A stretch of DNA of 21,402 nucleotides, taken from Thermohalobaculum sp039030715 (GTDB taxonomy: Bacteria; Pseudomonadota; Alphaproteobacteria; Rhodobacterales; Rhodobacteraceae). The DNA lies in contig JBCCDU010000071.1 of NCBI GenBank assembly GCA_039030715.1, forward strand, positions 1-21,402, given 5' to 3'. Of the stretch, positions 8,114 through 15,561 are shown piece by piece. Numbering within the stretch: the first letter of the stretch is position 1; every line of letters starts with the position of its first letter. Position numbers and translations under genes: made by a program. Under the pieces are notes generated by a model, which did no database searches, was not told the origin of the DNA, and saw only the letters and a program-made list of their open reading frames with translations.

Positions 8114-8174
8114 GCTGGTCTTCCTTGTCTATGGCGCTCAGAAAAGAGCGCGGCGGGGCCCGAGTAAGTTGGGT

Positions 8175-10352
8175 TCAAGCTGCACCTCCTGCCGTGCGTT
8201 TGGACGGTGAACCGTGCAACTGGCGGAAGGTCTGCACCACCAGCGCCGCGAAGTCCGGGTCGTTGACGTTCTGCGGCACACGGATCAGTTGGCGGGTGGA
8301 GGATTGCTGCACCGTCTCCTCCAACGCCTTGAACAACGCGGCATTGGCAGCGGGGTCATGGAACGCCATCCCCGGCGCATCCAGCAGGCTGACCCCGCCC
8401 TCGGGCAGGAAGAACCGCACCGGGCCGGTCATCTGGTTCAGCCGCTCACCGATCCATCGACCCATCCGGTCGTTCTCCTCCGGCGTGGTCCGCATAAGGG
8501 TGATTTGCGGGTTGTGTTCGTAGAGGTTTCGCCCGCGATACTGCTCCGGCACCGTCTCGGGCGCGTTGAAGTTGACCATATCCAGCGCCCCGCAGGCGCC
8601 GATATAGGGCTTGCCCGCGCGGATCGAAGCACCGAAGCGATCCCCATCGGCGGCAAAGACGCCACCGGCTACCATATCGCAGATCTCGGTTGTAGTGAGG
8701 TCGATGATGGCGTCCAGCATGCCGCTGTCCATCAGCTTCTCCATCGCCCGACCACCTGTGCCGGTGGCGTGAAAAACCAGGCAATCGTAATCCGCCTCCA
8801 GCGACGCCATGACTGCCTGAACACAGGGCGTGGTCACACCGAACATGGTCAGCCCGATGGCGGGCTTGTCCGCCACAGGCTCGGCAGGGACCTGGCGCGC
8901 CGTCACCATACCGGCCAGGGCCGCCGCCCCGTTCGACAGCACCTCGCGCGTGATCGAGTTGATGCCCTGAACATCCGCCACCGAGTGCAGCATGAGCATA
9001 TCGGAGGGGCCGACATATTGCCCGACATTGCCGCTGGCAACCGTCGAGATCAGAACCTTGGGCACGCCGACAGGCAGCGAGCGGAAGGCCGGAGCAACCA
9101 GCGCGGTGCCCCCCGAGCCGCCAGCACCGATCACGCCCAGAACGTTTTCCTGCTGGCCGATCCAGCGCTCGAAAGCCAGCGTCATGCCCGCGACCGCGCT
9201 GCCCCGATCACCGGTGAAAACGCCCGAGCTACCGCGTGGATGGCATGCGGCCACCACGTGGGCGGGCACATCCGCGTCCGACACACCACCAGTGGTCGAT
9301 AGATCCACAATCGCCACGGTCAGGCCCTTGGACTTCAGAATGTCACGCATGAAGCGCAGTTCGGGCCCCTTGGTGTCCAAGGTTCCACAGACATAGACTG
9401 TCATTCGTCCTCCCTTACGGCGGCCGGTATGAAGCGGTCGGATATTGTCATTCGCGGCATTGCTGGCGGGTGTGGTGGTCCGTGCGGAGTTTTCGATCAC
9501 CCGCACGGGAACAGCGCGCGACCAGCGGGTCGGCGGCGCCGGGTTCGACATCCAGATCTTGCGCATGGGGCTTTGGCGCTGCGGCCCCGGTTGCGTGGGC
9601 ACCGAGGCAGGTTCTGGCGTTTCGTCATGGGCGTGACGCCCGACACCCAGCAGGGCCTGCTGCAAATCCTTGTCAGCGGCCAGGGTCGTGCTGTCCATCA
9701 CACGATTGATCCGACCGTTGACCATGATCGCCACCTGCTCGGCCACGGCACACGCGACGCCGATATTCTGCTCGATCACCAGAACGTCGATATCGCCCTC
9801 CTGGCCCAGACGGATCAGCATCTCCTCGACCTGGGCAACGATGACGGGGGCCAGCCCCTCGGTCGGCTCGTCCATCACCAAGAGCCTGGGGTTCAAGAGC
9901 AGCGCGCGGCTGATCGCCAGCATCTGCTGCTCGCCGCCGGAAAGCTGCGCACCGCCGTTCTGGCGCCGCTCGGCCAGTCGCGGGAAGGTGGCGTAGATCC
10001 GCTCGGCGCTCCACGCTCCGCCGCGTTTCTCGACCAGCTTCAAGTGTTCTTCCACGGTAAGCGAGCGCCACAGCCTGCGCCCCTGCGGCACATAACCGAT
10101 GCCGAGCCGCGCGATATCCGCAGGCCCGCGCCCGGTCAGAGCCTGGCCATCCATGGCCACAGTGCCGGAGGACGCCTGTTCCAGCCCCATGATGGTCTTG
10201 CAGAGGGTGGTCTTACCCATCCCGTTGCGCCCGACCACGGACAGCACGCCTTGATCCAGCGTCAGGGTCACGCCCTGCAGCGCATGGCTTTGTCCATAAT
10301 AGACATTGAGGTCGCGGACCTCCAACCGGGGCGTGGCGCGGCGCTCAGCCAT
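8175..10352 (-). CDS. Fusion: LivF-type ABC ATPase plus Tm-1-like UPF0261 domain
   Basis: 725-residue two-part protein. Residues 1-240 are a LivF-type ABC ATPase with Walker A GRNGMGKTT (41-49), signature LSGGEQ (137-142), Walker B LLVMDEPTEG (157-166) and the LivF-style EQN in place of the H-loop histidine (about 194-196). Residues about 241-316 are a low-complexity Pro/Arg/Ser/Thr linker. Residues 317-725 are a complete UPF0261/Tm-1-like domain beginning MTVYVCGTLDTKGPEL, with GAGGSGGTALVAPAFR and VFHATGTGGRAMEKLM. The ATG at 10352 is chosen because the ATPase homology starts there and it overlaps the livG stop by 8 bases. An internal ATG at 9404 has a strong ribosome binding site, so a separate UPF0261 protein may also be made. 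The ATPase half should energise the LivHM transporter; the role of the UPF0261 half is unknown. Confidence 0.9.
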   Translation of the reverse strand: MAERRATPRLEVRDLNVYYGQSHALQGVTLTLDQGVLSVVGRNGMGKTTLCKTIMGLEQASSGTVAMDGQALTGRGPADIARLGIGYVPQGRRLWRSLTVEEHLKLVEKRGGAWSAERIYATFPRLAERRQNGGAQLSGGEQQMLAISRALLLNPRLLVMDEPTEGLAPVIVAQVEEMLIRLGQEGDIDVLVIEQNIGVACAVAEQVAIMVNGRINRVMDSTTLAADKDLQQALLGVGRHAHDETPEPASVPTQPGPQRQSPMRKIWMSNPAPPTRWSRAVPVRVIENSARTTTPASNAANDNIRPLHTGRRKGGRMTVYVCGTLDTKGPELRFMRDILKSKGLTVAIVDLSTTGGVSDADVPAHVVAACHPRGSSGVFTGDRGSAVAGMTLAFERWIGQQENVLGVIGAGGSGGTALVAPAFRSLPVGVPKVLISTVASGNVGQYVGPSDMLMLHSVADVQGINSITREVLSNGAAALAGMVTARQVPAEPVADKPAIGLTMFGVTTPCVQAVMASLEADYDCLVFHATGTGGRAMEKLMDSGMLDAIIDLTTTEICDMVAGGVFAADGDRFGASIRAGKPYIGACGALDMVNFNAPETVPEQYRGRNLYEHNPQITLMRTTPEENDRMGRWIGERLNQMTGPVRFFLPEGGVSLLDAPGMAFHDPAANAALFKALEETVQQSSTRQLIRVPQNVNDPDFAALVVQTFRQLHGSPSKRTAGGAA
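9402..9414 (-). promoter_or_regulatory. Internal ribosome binding site and ATG for separate UPF0261 protein
   Basis: Read on the minus strand, AAGGGAGGACGAATG precedes residue 317 of the fusion. GGGAGGA lies three bases before the ATG, among the best Shine-Dalgarno matches in the window and similar to those of the substrate-binding protein and AraC genes. The ATG is exactly where UPF0261 homology begins. This suggests internal initiation giving a free UPF0261 protein of 409 residues, or is the relic of a once-separate gene that lost the livF stop. Confidence 0.6.
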
Positions 10353-11148
10353 GGCGTCCCTCCCCCGGATCGCCCAGGTAGAGCGCCTGGACCTCCTCGT
10401 CGTTCTCGATCTCGGCGGGTTTGCCCTCTTTGAAGATCCGTCCATTGTGCATCATCGTCACGCTCTCGGCGACGCGCAGCGCCACATCCATGTCATGCTC
10501 GATGATGATGAAGCCCATATGGCCGGGCAGGCCGGTCAGGATCTCGATCAACTCGGCACGCTCGGTCGGGCTGAGGCCTGCCGCCGGTTCGTCGAACAGG
10601 ATGAAGCGCGGCGCGCCGGCCAGCGCCATCGCGATCTCCAACTGCCGCTGCTGACCGTAGGAGAGGGTCGAAACCTCGGTATCGCGATAGTCCTCCAGAT
10701 GGACGACGCGGGTCAGGTTCTCGGCACTCGCCATCAGGGCATCGTCGCGGCGCGGCCTGCGGAACGAAAAGCGCGAGCGCGAGACGCCCGTGCAGGCGAG
10801 ATAGATGTTGTCGATCACCGTCAGCCCGGTGAAGAGGAGCGAGATCTGATAAGTCCGGCGCAGCCCCCTGCGGATCCGCTCCTGCGGCGGGAAGGATGTA
10901 ACATCCTCGCCAAAGAACCGGATGGTGCCCATCGTCGCCGGGAAATCGCCCGTCACGCAGTTGAAAAGCGTGGTCTTGCCTGCGCCGTTCGAACCGAGCA
11001 CCGCGCGACGCTCGCCCGGACGCACCGTGAGGTTTATGTCCTCCATCGCCGCCAGCGCGCCGAAGAACTTCGACACACCACGAAGCTCCAGCGCATGGGC
11101 GGTGCCGGTGGCGGACAGACGCTCGGAGACTGTGGCGGGTGCGTTCAT
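10345..11148 (-). CDS. livG: LivG-type branched-chain amino acid-family ABC transporter ATPase
   Basis: 267-residue cytoplasmic ATPase of the high-affinity Liv/HAAT transporter family. Walker A is GSNGAGKTT (residues 52-60), the signature segment is LSYGQQRQLEIA, Walker B is ILFDEPAAGL and the H-loop is IIIEHDMD. LSYG instead of LSGG is common in LivG. The ATG at 11148 overlaps the livM stop as ATGA; the frame is open a further 21 codons, but those lie in livM and have no homology. The protein pairs with the LivF half of the fusion to power transport through LivHM. The Liv fold family also transports urea, amides, aromatic and other carboxylic compounds, so branched-chain amino acids are not implied. 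Confidence 0.95.
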   Translation of the reverse strand: MNAPATVSERLSATGTAHALELRGVSKFFGALAAMEDINLTVRPGERRAVLGSNGAGKTTLFNCVTGDFPATMGTIRFFGEDVTSFPPQERIRRGLRRTYQISLLFTGLTVIDNIYLACTGVSRSRFSFRRPRRDDALMASAENLTRVVHLEDYRDTEVSTLSYGQQRQLEIAMALAGAPRFILFDEPAAGLSPTERAELIEILTGLPGHMGFIIIEHDMDVALRVAESVTMMHNGRIFKEGKPAEIENDEEVQALYLGDPGEGRHG

Positions 11149-12200
11149 GGCCCGTCCCCGCCGCGGTCGAGCAGCGGATCGCGGCCCCGGGCGGCGCGCC
11201 ACTTCTCCCAAAGACCCAGGATGCCGTCCGGCGACCAGAAAACGATGATCAGGAAGCCGACCCCGATCAACAGTTGGAACCGCTCGCCACTGAGGCCGAC
11301 AGCGACCAGAGCATCCAGCGCGAAGGTCTTCAGGAGCACATAGATGAATGCACCAATGAAGGGCCCGACCGGGTGTCGCAGACCACCGATCACTGCGATC
11401 ACCAGAATGTCGATCACCGGTCCGATTCCCGCCGTGCCGGGCGAGATCTGCGCCGATTGCCAGGTCAGCAGGATACCCCCAATCCCGGCAATAAGTGCAG
11501 CAAAGGCATAGGCCGCAACCCGATGACCCGTGACGTTATAGCCCAGCGCCGCCATCCGACGCGGATTATCCCGCACCCCCTGCAGCGCCAAGCCAAAGGG
11601 CGCCCGGCTGACATAGAGCACCGCCAGATAGCAGGCCGCCGCCCAAAACAGCGTGAGGTAATAAAACGCCTCCGGCCCCCTCCAATCGATGCCGAACAGC
11701 ATCGGCGGCAGCACCCCATTGAAGCCCGAGAAGCCATTGAAGATCACATAATTCTGGCGCGTGAAGTAAAAGAACGCCGACGCGATCGCCAGCGTGATCA
11801 TGATGGTGTAGATCCCCTCGGTCCGCACCGCTAGCCAACCGGCAAGCGTCCCGAACAGCACGGCAACCGCCAGCGCCAGCGGGATCGCGACATACCAGGG
11901 CCAGCCCTGAGAGATCGTCTCGATGGCCGAGATCCCGAAGATCGCGACCATATAGCCGGCCATCCCGGCAATCGACATTTGCACCAGGCTGACCATGCCG
12001 CCATAGCCCGCGAGAAACATCAAGCTGAGCGCGATGATGCCCAGAATGAAGGTCCAGCCAAAAATCTGGAACATCACGAAATCGCTGGAGAAGGCGGGGA
12101 TCACCAGAAGCACGATACCGACCAGCCAGTAAGGGGTCGGAATCCGTTCGATCCAGAAGGGGGCGGGTTCGGCGACGCGTGCCTCATCGGTGACGGCCAT
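11145..12200 (-). CDS. livM: LivM-type ABC transporter permease
   Basis: 351-residue inner-membrane permease with about eight to ten hydrophobic helices. Family landmarks are LSLMFLAGYGGMVSLVQMSIAGMAGY (positions about 58-83, in pieces), the RTEGIYTIMITLAIASAFFY helix, and the ATPase-contacting loop LALQGVRDNPRRMAALGYN (about residues 205-223). The C-terminus WSPDGILGLWEKW is characteristic of LivM. The ATG at 12200 lies 3 bases after the livH stop, and the gene overlaps livG by 4 bases. It forms the translocation path with LivH; the substrate should arrive on the periplasmic binding protein encoded upstream in the same cluster. The transported compound is not determined by sequence. Confidence 0.95.
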   Translation of the reverse strand: MAVTDEARVAEPAPFWIERIPTPYWLVGIVLLVIPAFSSDFVMFQIFGWTFILGIIALSLMFLAGYGGMVSLVQMSIAGMAGYMVAIFGISAIETISQGWPWYVAIPLALAVAVLFGTLAGWLAVRTEGIYTIMITLAIASAFFYFTRQNYVIFNGFSGFNGVLPPMLFGIDWRGPEAFYYLTLFWAAACYLAVLYVSRAPFGLALQGVRDNPRRMAALGYNVTGHRVAAYAFAALIAGIGGILLTWQSAQISPGTAGIGPVIDILVIAVIGGLRHPVGPFIGAFIYVLLKTFALDALVAVGLSGERFQLLIGVGFLIIVFWSPDGILGLWEKWRAARGRDPLLDRGGDGP

Positions 12201-12203
12201 GGC

Positions 12204-13217
12204 TCAGGCCCTCCCCAACAGGCCCTGCGGGCGAAAGGCCAGCACCAGAACCATGATCAGGAACGTTAGGACGACAGCATAGGTCGGGAAATAGACCGAG
12301 CCGAACTGCTCCGCCAACCCGATCAGCAGCGCACCCAGGGCAGCGCCAGGGATCGAGCCCATCCCGCCCACGATGACCACGACGAGGGATGCAAGCAGAA
12401 AGCGCACGTCCTCGCCCGGCGCGACCGACTGGAACGTGCCGCCCACCACGCCTGCAACACCGGCCAGCCCGGCGCCGAAAGCGAAGACCCCCAGAAACAC
12501 CAGTTGGATGCGCGCACCCGTGGCCGACAGCATATCCAGATCGTCCACGCCCGCGCGCACCAGCATGCCAACCCGCGTGCGGTTCAAAAGCAGCCACATG
12601 CCGACACCGATCACCAATGCGGCAAGGAAGATGACGATGCGAACCAGCGGGTATTTCAGGAAGATCAGATCGCCGGAGGAGCGTTTGACCCCGGTGACGA
12701 GAAACGTCTCCATCGGCCCGCTCAGCCAGCTAGGCGCCGCAATATTGTAAAAATCGCCACCCCAGATCCACAGCATCAGATCCGCCATCACGATCGAGAT
12801 GCCGATGGTCACCAGCGTCTGGCGCAGGTCCTGCCCCTCCATCCGTCGAAAGACGAAAAGTTGCAGAAGGATGCCGAAAGCGCCCACGATGATGAAAGCG
12901 GCTGGGAACGCGATCAACCAGTAGCCCGTCCACTCGGCGAAGACATAGCCGATATATCCGCCCAGCAGGTAGAGCGAGCCATGGGCCAGGTTCACATTGC
13001 GCATCAGCCCGAAAATCAGCGTGAAGCCCGAGGCGACGAGGAAATAGAGCCCACCCAGCGTGATCCCGTTGAAGAGCGCATTCAGGAAGATCTTCTTGCG
13101 CCCGATCAGATCGACAAGCCAAGCGGGCCAGATAGCAAAGATCATCCACAGCAGAGCGGCCGCGGCAATCGCGATCATGGCCGTCCAAACCGGATGGCGC
13201 TTGGCAAAGGCGTTCAT
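12204..13217 (-). CDS. livH: LivH-type ABC transporter permease
   Basis: 337-residue inner-membrane permease, somewhat longer than typical LivH (about 290-310) because of an additional N-terminal hydrophobic segment (residues about 12-37) before the family core. The core begins with LFNGITLGGLYFLVASGFTLIFGLMRNVNLAHGSLYLLGGYIGY (in pieces, about 47-91), a diagnostic LivH stretch, and ends with AFRPQGLLGR. The ATP-binding-subunit contact loop is RVGMLVRAGVDDLDMLSATG. It is the first gene of the large operon, with AAGGG just before the ATG at 13217 and GGAGG further upstream. The 123-base gap to the AraC gene should contain its promoter. Confidence 0.94.
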   Translation of the reverse strand: MNAFAKRHPVWTAMIAIAAAALLWMIFAIWPAWLVDLIGRKKIFLNALFNGITLGGLYFLVASGFTLIFGLMRNVNLAHGSLYLLGGYIGYVFAEWTGYWLIAFPAAFIIVGAFGILLQLFVFRRMEGQDLRQTLVTIGISIVMADLMLWIWGGDFYNIAAPSWLSGPMETFLVTGVKRSSGDLIFLKYPLVRIVIFLAALVIGVGMWLLLNRTRVGMLVRAGVDDLDMLSATGARIQLVFLGVFAFGAGLAGVAGVVGGTFQSVAPGEDVRFLLASLVVVIVGGMGSIPGAALGALLIGLAEQFGSVYFPTYAVVLTFLIMVLVLAFRPQGLLGRA

Positions 13218-13340
13218 CCCTTGCGTTCCTCCACACTGCTCCGCTTCATCGTCGGAGTCATCGCGGAAACGCTAGTCCAGCGCGGCGCCTTACGGCGTAC
13301 CTCACAGTCTGATCGGGTCGCCCTGCATCGGCAAAACCGG
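13218..13340 (-). promoter_or_regulatory. Upstream region of the livH operon
   Basis: The gap between the AraC-type gene's stop and livH is the only sizeable non-coding space before the 13-kb operon, so it probably carries the operon promoter or an AraC-type binding site. I see a short hairpin of the form GCGCC-TTAC-GGCGT at about 13285-13300 and no convincing -35/-10 pair. Read-through from the AraC gene is also possible. Confidence 0.35.
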
Positions 13341-14168
13341 TCAGACGAAATGCGCGACCCGGCGGTAGTCGGTAGGGGAGATCCCGACATTCGAGGTGAA
13401 GAAGCGGGTAAAGCTCGCCTGGCTGGAGAAACCCAGATCCAGCCCGATATCGGTGACCGATTTGCGTGTCGACATCAGGTCGTCGATCGCATGCTCGGCC
13501 CGCAGGGTGTTGAGGTAGAGATTGGGCGTGATCCCCATCTGCATCTTGAAAAGTTTGAAGAAATGCGGGCGCGAGAGGCCGACCTCGCGGGCCAGCCCAT
13601 CGATCGCGACATCCTCGGTGAACTGCTCCTGCATCAGGCGTAGCGAGCGGCGCACGCGGAAGTCGTTAAATGTGCGCAAGACACTGCGGGTGAGGGGCTT
13701 GCTTTCGGCACATTCCCACGACTGATCGAAGCATTCACGCGTCGTCTCGAACAGGAACCCGTCGAAGCGTTCGGAGGGCTGATTGTCGAGCAAGAGCGAG
13801 GTGAGGCGGCTCATCCAGCGCGCAACCTGCGACGTTATCTCGATCCGCTCGGTGCCGAAATTCAGCGCGAACTCCGCCGAAGTGCTGTTTTCCAGGAACC
13901 ACAGCGGCTTGATGTAGAGCGTCAAGCAGAGGCAGGCCTGGCTCGACGAATGCGGTGTGAAACTGTGCGGCTCCCAAGGGCTTACCGCGACGGCGGTGCC
14001 ATCGTTCAACTGGATATCGCGACCATCCACCGTTACCGTGGCCGTCGCACCGCCCAGATAGAAGATCAAGTGACCTTCCCTGTGGGCGTGGGTGATCAGC
14101 GGCTTGTCCAGCTCATAGATCTTGGCACGACCGAACGATCCATGGTGGACCGAGAGCGCTCTGGCCAT
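13341..14168 (-). CDS. AraC-family transcriptional regulator
   Basis: 275-residue regulator with an N-terminal cupin-like ligand-binding half (HAHREGHLIFYLGGATATV and PWEPHSFTPH mark the beta-barrel) and a C-terminal double helix-turn-helix (about residues 175-272). The latter includes IDGLAREVGLSRPHFFKLFK, GITPNLYLNTLRAEHA and the family signature VTDIGLDLGFSSQASFTRFF with GISPTDYRR. The ATG at 14168 is preferred because GGGAGGA lies about 6 bases upstream; the open frame continues upstream without homology. It lies in the same orientation between the dehydrogenase-like gene and livH, so it is the obvious candidate to control the catabolic operon in response to substrate. That role is inference. 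Confidence 0.92.
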   Translation of the reverse strand: MARALSVHHGSFGRAKIYELDKPLITHAHREGHLIFYLGGATATVTVDGRDIQLNDGTAVAVSPWEPHSFTPHSSSQACLCLTLYIKPLWFLENSTSAEFALNFGTERIEITSQVARWMSRLTSLLLDNQPSERFDGFLFETTRECFDQSWECAESKPLTRSVLRTFNDFRVRRSLRLMQEQFTEDVAIDGLAREVGLSRPHFFKLFKMQMGITPNLYLNTLRAEHAIDDLMSTRKSVTDIGLDLGFSSQASFTRFFTSNVGISPTDYRRVAHFV

Positions 14169-14361
14169 CCGTATCCTCCCGCGGTTTGCGCAGCGTTCGT
14201 TGACCCGGCGCCGCGTCAATGGCGAAAGTATCGGCCTCAGTTTCCAGGGATGACAAGCCCGGAAGCCCAACTATGAGACTTTCGGGTATATATCGCGCGA
14301 TACGCGACCGCACAGGCCGCATGATCTGTCCGCGCACATATGTCTTCAGCCGCGTTCAGCA
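14169..14361. promoter_or_regulatory. Intergenic region upstream of the AraC gene with 12-bp palindrome
   Basis: A 193-base gap. It contains the perfect palindrome TATCGCGCGATA at 14291-14302 within a locally AT-rich TATATA context, about 125 bases upstream of the AraC-type gene's start. A dyad of this kind in a regulator's upstream region is a plausible operator, but AraC proteins usually bind direct repeats, so another factor may be involved. No clear promoter consensus was seen. Confidence 0.35.
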
Positions 14362-15492
14362 TCAGAACGCGCTAGAGAGAATCGCCCTCACATCCGCTTC
14401 GAAGAGCTTGCGCGGGCCGTTCCCGATCGACCGGTCGCGCGCGGCAATTGCAGCCGCGGCATCCAGATCCTTTGGGTGCAGACCCATGCTGGAAAGACTG
14501 TTCGGCAGCGGGAAGCCCGCCATCAGGTCGGTCAGCCCATCCGCCAGATCCTGCCCGGCGGGGATGTCGAGGTTGCGCTTCAGTGCCCCGGTCTTGCCGT
14601 TGGTCGCCTGGCCATAGAAGCGCACCAAGCCGGGCATCAGCAGCCTGCCGACCGCACAAGGGTCGATCCGCACATCTGTGGCCGAGGCGAGCGCATTGGT
14701 GATCGCATGCACCACGCAGAGGCCCTTTTGCAGCGCCAGCGCGCTGTTCAGACTGCCGGCCATCATCTCGCGCCGGGCGATCAAATCGTCCTCCGTCAAC
14801 ACGATCCCGATATTGGCCGCGATCCGCGCGAGACCATCCAGGGCGAGCCCATCTGCCGGCGGGTTGTAGCCGGGCGACAGATAAGCCTCGATCCCGCGGG
14901 AGATCACGCCCGAAGCAGCGCTCGCGCTCGCCATCGGATCGCTACCCAAGGTCAGAGTCGGATCGCAGATCGTCACATTGGGGATCAGGTTTTTGGAAGA
15001 CAGCAGCACCTGACCGCCCGCGATCAGCTTCACCCGGGCATAGTCGCTGACGGCGGAAGCGAAGCCAGAGATCCCGGGGACCGAGAACAGATCCGGCAAT
15101 TCCGCCGCGATCCGTTGCGCGCCGCCTTCGTCGCGCGACAGGGCCGAGATCGGTTCGTCATGGGCCAGTGCGATCCGCACCACCTTGGCCAGATCGATGG
15201 CGCGGCTAGATCCGAAGGCGATGATCAGGTCCCGCTCGGTCTCACGGAACAGGGTTGCTATGCGCAGGGCCGCGCATTCGGTTGCCAGTTTGGGCACATC
15301 GGCGAAAACCTCTGCCGAGGTTCTGATCGGGAAGCTGGAAAAGAAGCGCTCGGCCACGGCCCCCGTCAGATGCCCATCCTCGACGATGATCAGCGGCCGG
15401 CGTTTGGCCAGCCGCTCCATTTCCGAGCGCAGAGCCTCCTCCAGCACACCATCCGCAAAGTGGATCCGGGTGAGGTAGTTGATCAGGGTCAT
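14362..15492 (-). CDS. Iron-containing alcohol dehydrogenase-fold protein lacking metal ligands
   Basis: 376-residue-class protein with the family III (iron-dependent) alcohol dehydrogenase/maleylacetate reductase fold: the N-terminal nucleotide-binding part includes AFGSSRAIDLAK (residues 92-103, where GGGSxxDxAK is usual). The C-terminal helical domain follows DPTLTLGSD (177-185) and IEAYLS (201-206). The four metal-binding positions of the family (D in GMDALxH, H in xHAIEAY, H in VHAMAH, H in PHG) align by eye to G195, R199, N266 and about D277, so the catalytic metal site appears absent. The TTAGTGSE loop is also altered to GISGFASA. The ATG at 15492 matches the usual family start; a TTG at 15513 would add seven residues. 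It follows the binding-protein gene by 69 bases containing a hairpin. A regulatory, structural or novel catalytic role is possible. Confidence 0.8.
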   Translation of the reverse strand: MTLINYLTRIHFADGVLEEALRSEMERLAKRRPLIIVEDGHLTGAVAERFFSSFPIRTSAEVFADVPKLATECAALRIATLFRETERDLIIAFGSSRAIDLAKVVRIALAHDEPISALSRDEGGAQRIAAELPDLFSVPGISGFASAVSDYARVKLIAGGQVLLSSKNLIPNVTICDPTLTLGSDPMASASAASGVISRGIEAYLSPGYNPPADGLALDGLARIAANIGIVLTEDDLIARREMMAGSLNSALALQKGLCVVHAITNALASATDVRIDPCAVGRLLMPGLVRFYGQATNGKTGALKRNLDIPAGQDLADGLTDLMAGFPLPNSLSSMGLHPKDLDAAAAIAARDRSIGNGPRKLFEADVRAILSSAF

Positions 15493-15520
15493 TGCGACGC
15501 CATCGATGCCCAAGCCATCA

Positions 15521-15551
15521 GACCGGGCCAGGGGCAGACCCCGGCCCGGTC
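15521..15551 (-). terminator. Strong GC-rich hairpin after the binding-protein gene
   Basis: Arms GACCGGGCC and GGCCCGGTC pair perfectly over 9 bases; after a single bulged A, an inner GGGG/CCCC stem closes a CAGA loop. No U-run follows on the minus strand. It lies 10 bases past the binding-protein stop and 29 bases before the dehydrogenase-like gene, where it could stabilise the binding-protein mRNA or attenuate downstream expression, as is common in binding-protein operons. Confidence 0.7.
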
Positions 15552-15561
15552 CAGTACGTCT

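Noticed and set aside
8175..10445. Start of the fusion gene at 10445
   Set aside because: The extra 31 residues are Arg/Ser-rich, lie inside livG and lack homology; the ATG at 10352 fits the LivF N-terminus and overlaps the livG stop.
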